This document shows, piece by piece, positions 9,577-16,318 of a DNA stretch of 30,495 nucleotides. The notes below the pieces were generated by a model, which did no database searches, had not been told where the DNA came from, and worked only from the letters and a program-made list of their open reading frames with translations. This DNA comes from an uncultured Eubacteriales bacterium (GTDB taxonomy: Bacteria > Bacillota > Clostridia > Oscillospirales > Acutalibacteraceae): the NCBI GenBank assembly GCA_948823415.1, contig CAQKRU010000009.1, positions 1 through 30,495 of the forward strand, given 5' to 3'. The translations under genes were made by a program, and so were the position numbers. Each line of letters opens with the position of its first letter. The first letter of the stretch is position 1.

Positions 9577-10059
9577 TTAAGGGTATATATCTAAAGGAAT
9601 CGGGATCCCTGCCTGGTCGCACAACGTAATATACTGAAAGTAAGGAACTATTAACTCATAATTATTCTCAATATACTTAATTAAAAAAGCAAAACTTCTT
9701 TTTTCGTTTCGGGTAAGTCTTGGTAAACCTGAAAGCCCTTTTCTTTGCATATACGCATCAATGGAATTAATTATACCAAGAAGTTCATTCAAGCGCACAC
9801 TTCTTCCAAAAGTGTTACGAACTGCATTAAAAGCTCTGCTATGATAAACATCAAACCCTCCAAGATCTTTTTTTATTAACTTCGCCTCAGTTTCTGTGCC
9901 GTAAGGTTTCTTTAAATTTATTTTATTATAAGGTCCATTGTTGTTATTTTCACTATTTATTCCATAGCCCGGTAGGCTTGCAAATGCACTTACCGGACTA
10001 AAAATTAATAGCAGTATCAAAGTTGCAACAGACATTTTTAAAGAATTATTTTTATTCAC
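9577..10059 (-). CDS. Small secreted protein, unknown function
   Basis: 160 residues, start ATG 10059, with AAAGAGG about 9 bases upstream. MNKNNSLKMSVATLILLLIF followed by SPVSAFAS is a signal peptide, cleavage probably after AFA near 27. The mature part (about 130 residues) is mostly helical by appearance, with RSVRLNELLGIINSIDAYM and LTRNEKRSFAFLIKYIENN. No cysteine pattern, anchor or known motif was seen apart from a single Cys near the C-terminus. It is probably released to the outside. It lies in a minus-strand run of exported proteins, but the gap of about 180 bases to the previous gene suggests separate transcription. Not recognised. Confidence 0.7.
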   Translation of the reverse strand: MNKNNSLKMSVATLILLLIFSPVSAFASLPGYGINSENNNNGPYNKINLKKPYGTETEAKLIKKDLGGFDVYHSRAFNAVRNTFGRSVRLNELLGIINSIDAYMQRKGLSGLPRLTRNEKRSFAFLIKYIENNYELIVPYFQYITLCDQAGIPIPLDIYP

Positions 10060-10240
10060 CCAAAATCAACCTCTTTAAAAATTATTTTTTATAAAACTTA
10101 TATAAATCAAAGTATATTAAATATTTTGATTTGTCAATAAACATTTTGGGCAACACACCGTAAGAAAAGCATTGTCAATTATAGTGTGTATTGGGGATTA
10201 CTTTGAACTGTTTATTTAACAAACAAATTAAAACCTTTTG

Positions 10241-10594
10241 TTAATTTAATATTTTTTCAAAATCCTTAAAAGCGTCGCCCATATCTATTAGCGTTATTTC
10301 GCAGTTTGCTAAATCTTCGTTTAATTTTTGAACTTTGCTCTTATTTTCTTCCGAAAAGTCACTCGTCACCATGATGTAAAACCTTAGCATTGTTGCGGGG
10401 TTAGCATTTTCTGAGGCCGAGACAATAGACACTAAAGTCGGAACAACATAGTTATTGTCCGTTGCCATCGCTATTGGTATGGAAGCTGTTGAGCCTTTGT
10501 CATCATTAGCAATAACTTGCGGTGTAAGATTAAACAAGGCCACTATGACTGCCATGAAAACAACAAAAAATTGGATCTTTAAATTCCTTTTCAT
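10241..10594 (-). pseudogene. Truncated glycosyltransferase family 8 protein with a signal peptide
   Basis: 117 residues from ATG 10594, chosen because GAAGGAGG lies eight bases before it; a TTG six codons upstream overlaps that site. Residues 1-32 are a signal peptide (FFVVFMAVIVALFNLT). The rest matches the first strand-helix region of GT8 enzymes such as GspA and LgtC: SIPIAMATDNNYVVPTLVSI, then RFYIMVTSDFS. GT8 proteins are about 250-330 residues and bind Mn2+ and the nucleotide sugar through a DxD motif near residue 100. Here the reading frame ends before that motif and no continuation is seen in the next 180 bases, so it is a remnant without catalytic ability. The signal peptide is unusual for GT8 and suggests a family of exported relatives in this genome. 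Confidence 0.7.
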
Positions 10595-10628
10595 CTTAAA
10601 TTCCTCCTTCAATTTGTGTTATATCTGT

Positions 10629-10668
10629 AAAAATGATCCCCGGTTTAACGCGCCGAGGACCATTTTTT
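10629..10668 (-). terminator. Rho-independent terminator of the GLUG surface protein gene
   Basis: Arms 10629-10643 and 10653-10667; on the minus strand all positions pair, two as G-U, and the hairpin is flanked by five T. It separates the surface protein gene from the GT8 remnant. Confidence 0.8.
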
Positions 10669-10693
10669 GTCTTTTTCTAAGTTTAAATTTAAA

Positions 10694-13237
10694 TTAAATC
10701 AGCTTATTCGCTTTTCTTTTTTTGCTTGAAGCAAACTTTGCAAACAGTACCAAGAAAGCTCCTGCAAGTATTCCCGACGCTACAATTGCGCCCATTGTAT
10801 AAAGTTCATCGCTTGTAGCTGGGTTTTTCGAGTTAGCCTGCTCGGCCTTTTCTTGCTCATTTAAGATATCAATCAAGGCATATGGGCTAAAGTGCGGCGT
10901 TTCAAACACTGCGTAGTTGTGGTCACTCATCATTTCTGTTCCTATCAGCTTGTGCTCGGTGTCTTTATCGTTAGGATCCACAAAGAACACCTTTAGATCA
11001 TTAATATCGTAATATAGAGGCACCGGAACCATCACTCTCACAGGCTTATCAAGATTTACTTCGCCCACTTTTTCGCCTTTTTCGTTCACAAAGTATATCA
11101 AAAATAGCTTTCCGTGCTCGGTTTCGGCTGCAAGTGCATGGTCATAGCCATAACTCTGCAAATCTCCGTTAACTGGCTCCACAACTAGGCGCCAATTTTC
11201 TGGGATTTGGTTGTAAGTGTCAATTACTCTTACGACTGTGCCGTCACCTACGGGAGCTTCTAAAACTCTCCCTGTGTCCTGCCTAAATGTCGCCACCAAC
11301 TCTCTTGCACTATATTCGTCGGCTGACCCAAGTTCAGTTAGCACCGCTCCATTAGGATCGTCTTTGTGCACCCAGCCAACAATCGGATCGACTATCTTTA
11401 GCTGTGTGCCTTTTTTATAATCGTAAAAGTCTTCGTTCATCCAAAGCCTAAAGTAGCCATCACCTAGGTCCACACGAGGTATATCAGCCGGCAATAGGTT
11501 AACATCTTCAGCTTTGCAAGAATAAAAGTAGTCATTGAGGTAGCGAATCCGCGGATGTTGCTCAAAGCTCATATTCCTTGCTATCGGCAAAGCCGCCACA
11601 GAATACGCAAGCGAGGTTAGGTCTATATTGGGGAATATCCAAGCTCGCGAATCGAAATCTGCCAAATCGGCGTATTTAAAGAGTTTTTGCCATCCCATAA
11701 CAATATCATATGGGTTCCCGTCGTATCCAACGCCTGGCGCCGGACCTAAATCAGAACGGTAGAAACAGCGTATATCATCCCCCGTCACAGGGTCTCCATA
11801 TCCACTATAAAAACTTGTGCCTGGGCGGTCATTCAAATAAGCCGCACTTATAAATGCGATAACGTCCTTATTTGGGTCACCTGTTCCCCGAATTTCTGGC
11901 GAAAGGCATACGCAACTATCGCACACACAAATTAAGTCGTAACCCATAATTCCGCCTATATAGCACAGGGTTCTTGAGTTATCATACTCAAAGCCAGTGC
12001 CGTAAATCGGCCCTGCACAGATGCAGCAAAATATTCTAATCTTCGTTGAGGTAGAGGGCGCACTACCCAAAATACCACCAATCTCACTAGCACCGTTAAT
12101 AATTCCCGTAGAGTAGCAATGAAGGATATCTATATTGGAATTACCACCAGACTTAGTATATGCGCAACCACTTATTCCTCCAACATAACGTTGACCTTGT
12201 ACATTGGCTTCCGAACCGCATTCCTTTACCGAACTTTTAAATGAGCCAGTAATTCCACCAACTTCATTATTTCCGCTAACACTGCCTCTAGACAAACACT
12301 TCGCAGTGTTATCAGCTATACCGGCAATACCGCCAGCATCGTCTTCAGAAGCTTCAACCGTACCATCAAAACTGCAGTCCGAAATACTTTCGCAAGCTCC
12401 AGCTACACCGCCAACTTCTTTTTTACCATTGACAGTAGTATTATTACATGAGCAGTGGTTTAAAATTCCTTTAGTATAATCGTAATATCCGCTATCTGTG
12501 TTTCCACCATAAATTCCGCCGACCTTTTCTCCAGTAGCAAAAATCGTGCCGCTAAAGGAACATCCACTAATTTGTGCACTACCGTTATAGCTACCACCAA
12601 CTATCCCGCCAACACAGTCACCACCACAGATGGTCCCAATAACCGTACAGTTTTGAAATTTGGCACTAGAAGATCTGCCAGAAAGACCACCGACTCCTTT
12701 GCCCCCACCTTCTTTGCAATTCACTTTTTCCAGTGTCACATTTTTAACGATTCCTGGATAACCGTACCCAGTATGATCTGACACATAGCCAAAAAAGCCT
12801 GTATTATCAATCGCACCGTCAATATATAAGCCATAGATTTTATGTCCAGCTCCGTCAAAAGTTCCGGCGAAAGATTTGTAGCTGTTATAGTTCGAATAAT
12901 TGCCTATAGAAACCCACGGACTGTCCACACTGCATACAGAAGTAAGGTCTATATCGTTTGCCAAAGTAACTGTGCTTTTTCCAAATGAGTTTCCCCCGTT
13001 AACGGCGTCACGAAAGGCCACCAAACCCTGTGCTGTGTAGATTATCCAGTTCCCGTTTTCCTCTACATAGTCGTCAATACCAAATACTTTTTGTGGCATA
13101 AACGCCATCATTAAAGCAATGCTGAGCATAACCGAAAGCGTTTTTTGGATACAATATTTTTTCTTTGCTTTTCTAGCATTTGCTTTTTTGATTTTAATTT
13201 TACAAAAATTACTGATTTTCCCTATAATTTCAGCCAT
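10694..13237 (-). CDS. GLUG-repeat surface protein with sortase-like C-terminal anchor
   Basis: 847 residues, ATG 13237 with GGAAAG upstream. A long basic N-terminus leads into a signal peptide at about 33-52 (LSVMLSIALMMAFMPQKVFG). Residues about 70-130 (TVTLANDIDLTS; AGTFDGAGHKIYGLYI) start a beta-helix-like region. About 145-450 has many GLUG-type repeats of the form VGGI-[ST]G with intervening C-S-x-[SG] segments, for example VGGIVGGSYNGSA and VGGITGSF; many Cys are unusual for an exported protein. The middle third has no repeats. The C-terminus is NPATSD (from 805), a hydrophobic helix, then SSKKRKANK: a cell-wall sorting signal of variant form (NPxTS instead of LPxTG). Likely an adhesin or matrix-binding surface protein. 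No sortase gene is in the window. Confidence 0.85.
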   Translation of the reverse strand: MAEIIGKISNFCKIKIKKANARKAKKKYCIQKTLSVMLSIALMMAFMPQKVFGIDDYVEENGNWIIYTAQGLVAFRDAVNGGNSFGKSTVTLANDIDLTSVCSVDSPWVSIGNYSNYNSYKSFAGTFDGAGHKIYGLYIDGAIDNTGFFGYVSDHTGYGYPGIVKNVTLEKVNCKEGGGKGVGGLSGRSSSAKFQNCTVIGTICGGDCVGGIVGGSYNGSAQISGCSFSGTIFATGEKVGGIYGGNTDSGYYDYTKGILNHCSCNNTTVNGKKEVGGVAGACESISDCSFDGTVEASEDDAGGIAGIADNTAKCLSRGSVSGNNEVGGITGSFKSSVKECGSEANVQGQRYVGGISGCAYTKSGGNSNIDILHCYSTGIINGASEIGGILGSAPSTSTKIRIFCCICAGPIYGTGFEYDNSRTLCYIGGIMGYDLICVCDSCVCLSPEIRGTGDPNKDVIAFISAAYLNDRPGTSFYSGYGDPVTGDDIRCFYRSDLGPAPGVGYDGNPYDIVMGWQKLFKYADLADFDSRAWIFPNIDLTSLAYSVAALPIARNMSFEQHPRIRYLNDYFYSCKAEDVNLLPADIPRVDLGDGYFRLWMNEDFYDYKKGTQLKIVDPIVGWVHKDDPNGAVLTELGSADEYSARELVATFRQDTGRVLEAPVGDGTVVRVIDTYNQIPENWRLVVEPVNGDLQSYGYDHALAAETEHGKLFLIYFVNEKGEKVGEVNLDKPVRVMVPVPLYYDINDLKVFFVDPNDKDTEHKLIGTEMMSDHNYAVFETPHFSPYALIDILNEQEKAEQANSKNPATSDELYTMGAIVASGILAGAFLVLFAKFASSKKRKANKLI

Positions 13238-13564
13238 AAATATTCACTTTCCAATTCCTTTTTTTAATGTGTTGTTGTCCATATCATATTTTTAAATTTT
13301 CTGCTAGGTTGTTTTGTCCTAGTTAAATAAACAATATGATTGAACAAAGACATATTTTGTTGCAAACTAAAATTTATAATCGTTTAAGTTTTGTTATGTA
13401 CACGGCGCTTAGTTTGAATTAATAGAATTTAACCCCCTGCCTTTTACATTTACAAAATTATTAATTATAAAAATAGCTGTGTTAATATTGTTTCGCACGT
13501 TTTTGGCGAATAAACCTGGTTTTTTATTGAAAATTTATGATTAAATCTTTGCATATCTTTTTGA
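13238..13564. other. Gene-free upstream region of the surface protein
   Basis: AT-rich, stops in all frames. A small inverted repeat CTAGG-N9-CCTAG lies at 13304-13322, roughly 70 bases before the surface gene start; it could be an operator but is short enough to be chance. Confidence 0.35.
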
Positions 13565-13606
13565 AAATAAAAAAAGAAACAGCCCCCATTTAGAGGCTGT
13601 TTCTTA
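13565..13606 (-). terminator. Rho-independent terminator on the minus strand
   Basis: Perfect 11-base arms (13574-13584 and 13595-13605; AAGAAACAGCC/GGCTGTTTCTT), followed on minus by a long T run. It ends the transcript of the leucine-rich-repeat-like pseudogene. Confidence 0.9.
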
Positions 13607-13672
13607 ATTTAATAAGAGGCCCTCATGAGCCATTCTAACCAGGACCTGCTAGCAAATTTTTTATTTATTGGT

Positions 13673-14172
13673 TCACACCTGACTATTTTCACCATAAAGA
13701 TAAGCGTGATTTCCCGACAAACCTCGATTATTGTTAAGAAACTCATGGAAACGGTTCGTATTTGCTTCTATATCTCTATAAATACGCCTAGGTACAATTA
13801 TACATCTAGGATTACCCCCAAAACATGCATTAGAGGCCATTGCTGTAACAGCATAATCACCTATTGTTTGAGGTATATAAATATACCAGTTTCATTAACG
13901 CTCCCACCTATAACAGTTAAAGTATTTTCTCCGCCATTATTTAATGAATAATTTAGTCTACTTATTACAGTTTGCACATTATCTTGTCCATTTACACTTG
14001 ACGGAACATTATCTATTCCTACAGGTACATCGTAGAATGACGAAAATCTGGACTGATGATTTTGCTGCTGCGAAGAAGAGTCCCCTATTTCTGGTAATAA
14101 TGCCAAACCTGTAATACTCACAACTGCTAAAAGGCTATACGTTGCCAGTGTTGTAATTGATAAATCGCGCAA
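13673..14172 (-). pseudogene. Frameshifted fragment of a BspA-like leucine-rich-repeat exported protein
   Basis: The first part (14172-13861, possible TTG start, no good ribosome binding site) has a hydrophobic N-terminal segment (TTLATYSLLAVVSITGLALL), a QQQNHQS linker, and TLTVIGGSVNETGIFIY before a TAG. In the next frame, from about 13882 to the TGA at 13673, translation continues as IPQTIGDYAVTAMASNACF, then IIVPRRIYRDIEANTNRFHE. Joined, GIFIY plus IPQTIGDYAVTAMASNACF gives the BspA/LRR_5 pattern (I-P-x-T-I-x-x-Y-x-V-T-x-I-x-x-N-A-F). So one coding region is split by an indel inside ATATTTATATACC. Only one repeat is left and the N-terminus is doubtful, so the gene is a remnant of a larger surface protein. 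A strong terminator remains downstream. Confidence 0.6.
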
Positions 14173-14235
14173 AAATCTTACACAATGCTTTTAATTCATT
14201 GATGTTTATAAAAATTAATTATTTGAGTATACTTT

Positions 14236-15066
14236 TCATGAAATGTCAAAACCATACTTTGCAAAAATTTCATTAAAACCTTCTTTATCCTCTATCTTAA
14301 ATTGTTCTAAAACAGACATTCCCTTTTCACTTGTCATGAATGGATCCGCACCATACTGTAAAAGTAAATCTACGATTTTTTTAGCATTATCCATTCCTCC
14401 GACAACTTTTCCGTTGAGAAAAGTATTTTCGGCACTATTTGAGGCTAAAAGTGCAACATATAAAGGCAACCTTCCCTTATAATCTTTTTCGTTTACGCAA
14501 CAATGCTTTTCTTTAACGATGTATTCAGCTAAATCATAATCACCTTCAAAAATTGCTTCACATAATAAGTCTGCTAATGATTTTTTTCTCATCATATCGC
14601 TTAAAATCATATTGTTCAAACTGTCTTCATTTGAAACATCAAAACCATATTTTGCAAAAATTTCATTAAAGCAGCTTCGATCTGCCATCTTAAATAATTC
14701 TAAAACAGATATTCCCTTTTCATGCTTCATAAAAGGATCTGCACCATTTTTTAAAAGTAAGTCTACGATTTTTTTAGCCGTTTCTATCATGTAATCATCG
14801 TTTGAAAGTAAAACTGCAGCATATAACGGTAAATCTCCGTTATAGTCTCTTTGATTTACATCAAAATTTTTAGCAAGAAACTTAACAGAACTCAAATCGC
14901 CATTGTCTATTGCCTTACATAGCAAATCTATCCTTGATTTTTTTCTCATCATTTCGTTAAAAATGGCTTCTTCTGATACAGCAAACGATGCTATAATGCA
15001 GTTGGCACTAACAACAGCACTTAACAATGCTAGTCTAAAAATAACTTTCCGAACTCTTTTTTTCAT
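14236..15066 (-). CDS. Secreted ankyrin-repeat protein with an internal duplication
   Basis: 276 residues. ATG 15066 is chosen because AAAGGGGA precedes it; an in-frame ATG 15 codons earlier lacks a ribosome binding site. Residues 1-30 form a signal peptide (MKKRVRKVIFRLALLSAVVS, then ANCIIASFA). The rest is two copies of one block, about 39-150 and 156-276, each starting MMRKKS-x-x-DLLC-x-AI and including ankyrin-like pieces: A-I-x-x-G-D then D-Y-x-G-x-LPLY-x-A and KKIVDLLL-x-x-GADPFM, ending FNEIFAKYGFD. Ankyrin repeats mediate protein-protein binding. Exported ankyrin proteins are known as effectors or as inhibitors of neighbouring secreted enzymes; which applies here is open. A region of at least 850 bases of unassigned DNA lies upstream. 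Confidence 0.8.
   Translation of the reverse strand: MKKRVRKVIFRLALLSAVVSANCIIASFAVSEEAIFNEMMRKKSRIDLLCKAIDNGDLSSVKFLAKNFDVNQRDYNGDLPLYAAVLLSNDDYMIETAKKIVDLLLKNGADPFMKHEKGISVLELFKMADRSCFNEIFAKYGFDVSNEDSLNNMILSDMMRKKSLADLLCEAIFEGDYDLAEYIVKEKHCCVNEKDYKGRLPLYVALLASNSAENTFLNGKVVGGMDNAKKIVDLLLQYGADPFMTSEKGMSVLEQFKIEDKEGFNEIFAKYGFDIS
14239..14955 (-). repeat. Intragenic tandem duplication of a roughly 350-base ankyrin block
   Basis: Block 1 spans about 14633-14955 and block 2 about 14239-14598 on the minus strand. Stretches such as those encoding EIFAKYGFD, KKIVDLLL and MMRKKS are nearly identical in DNA (for example 14243-14270 against 14639-14666), so the duplication is fairly recent. Block 2 carries an extra piece around NTFLNGKVVGG. 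Confidence 0.8.
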
Positions 15067-15111
15067 ATTAATCCCCTTTAATTCATTATTTAATCTAATT
15101 ATATCATTCAT

Positions 15112-15936
15112 TTAATTAGTTATATTTCCGAAATAGAAATTAAAATAAAAATTTGGAACAGAATGAAACTTAGTCTTAATTTGAATTTGATTTAGATGGT
15201 GACAAAAAATATGATGCTAAATGTTGTAAAGGCATCTCTTAATTAAAGGGGTGAATTAGATGCACCGAAGAAAGAGTTTAAAATATTAGCCCATATTAAA
15301 GGGGAACCACAAGCTATGATAAAGACAATTCAATTTATCTTTAAGGAGGTTTGAATATTGGTAATTTAGTGTTTATAGGCGGCACAGCTTTGGAAAAGTT
15401 TACTGTACAAAAAGACGAGACTACTGCGATAAATATTGATAAAAAAGCTTTTTCTAGAGGTAAAGCACTAGAGAAATTTATAATTTTAAGCAATATTTTA
15501 TCAACAAAAGTGATTTTTCTAATTGAATTAATTTAAAGAAGATACGTTTAATAATTGGAAATCATTGGGGGGGATTATAATTTTTGCTGATAAAATTAAT
15601 AATGAGATCGACATATATTAAGAAATTAATTTTGTTTACGAAATAAAATGGCTTGAAAGAAGGTTTTAATTAAACACAAGTCTAGGCATAGTTTAGCTGT
15701 ATTTAATAGAAAACACAACAACACTCTTTTGCAAAATGTCGTCTGCAAAAGATCTAACTATATGTTTGAATTTTGCTGTTATGTGAGAACTTTTAAAATA
15801 GTTTACATTAAGATTTACAGATTTTTTTGTTTGCTATCATTCAAAGGTTGTTGCTAAAGGCAAATTATAATCTAAACTATAGTCTTTTGCAAGTTTCAAA
15901 ATTTTATTACAAAGATATAAGTTAAGAAGAAATATC
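15112..15936. other. Degenerate AT-rich region, no intact gene
   Basis: About 820 bases. Short open stretches exist but none is convincing: 15256-15352 on plus reads EFKILAHIKGEPQAMIKTIQ before a stop, and 15357-15536 reads ALEKF twice after a strong AAGGAGG at 15343-15349, seven bases before an ATT codon. 15537-15620 has a further open stretch. They may be pieces of one or more decayed genes; no family was recognised. Confidence 0.4.
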
Positions 15937-16100
15937 TTATTCCTTAACTTGCTGCCGTTTTCTGTGTGCTAGACCACGCTGTTCTTAAACCGCACAGCAT
16001 CGTTAATCTTTCTGCGCTTAACAGGCTTGTTGTTAGAAGTATGCTCTTCGTTATGGACTCTGCCGCAATATTTACAGCTGTGCAAAATTTTCTGTCTCAT
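15937..16100 (-). pseudogene. Phage HNH endonuclease remnant
   Basis: From ATG 16100 the frame reads MRQKILHSCKYCGRVHNEE and later KRRKINDAVRFKNSVV before a TAG at 15971-15969. In a neighbouring frame the pattern goes on as AHRKRQQVKE to a stop at 15937. Joined, C-x-x-C-G then F-x-x-S-x-x-W-x-x-x-R-x-x-x-K-E is the N-terminal signature of small phage HNH endonucleases, which act with terminase in packaging. The catalytic H-N-H part is missing, so this is only the first third. The start overlaps the stop of the small ORF upstream (ATGA), as in phage operons. Confidence 0.5.
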
Positions 16101-16186
16101 CGCCTGTTCCACGTCAACGTGCAAAGCTTCTTGATAATCTCCGCAAGCAGTACCCCGCCTGCAACTGTCAAGATTTCTGTCAACAT
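16097..16186 (-). CDS. Small phage-type ORF with one hydrophobic segment
   Basis: 29 residues, starting MLTEILTVAGGVLLAEIIKK, from ATG 16186, with AAAGGTG seven bases upstream and an ATGA overlap with the HNH remnant. One hydrophobic stretch (ILTVAGGVLLAEII) could span a membrane. The ribosome binding site and coupling support translation; function unknown. It could also be the 5' end of a decayed gene. Confidence 0.4.
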   Translation of the reverse strand: MLTEILTVAGGVLLAEIIKKLCTLTWNRR

Positions 16187-16205
16187 GATTTCACACCTTT
16201 TGCAT

Positions 16206-16236
16206 AAAAAATCACACCCTTGTAGGTGCGATTAAT
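16206..16236 (-). terminator. Rho-independent terminator on the minus strand
   Basis: On minus, AATCGCACC pairs with GGTGTGATT (one G-U) and is followed by TTTTTT. It lies about 80 bases past the end of the restriction-modification gene. Confidence 0.8.
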
Positions 16237-16318
16237 TTCTTTTTTAGAATTTTAAATAGGCCTTTTCACGATATCATCGTATCATATCAATTTCGTCATT
16301 TTCGTCAACTTTCAAAAT

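Noticed and set aside
13304..13322. CTAGG-N9-CCTAG inverted repeat upstream of the GLUG gene as an operator.
   Set aside because: Only five-base arms; too short to support without conservation.
15256..15536. Small genes after the strong AAGGAGG at 15343, including an ATT start.
   Set aside because: No usable normal start at the right distance, repetitive sequence (ALEKF twice), and no recognisable family; treated as decayed DNA.
15966..16235. 89-codon plus-strand frame.
   Set aside because: Opposite strand of the HNH remnant; no ribosome binding site, and the minus strand has family motifs.
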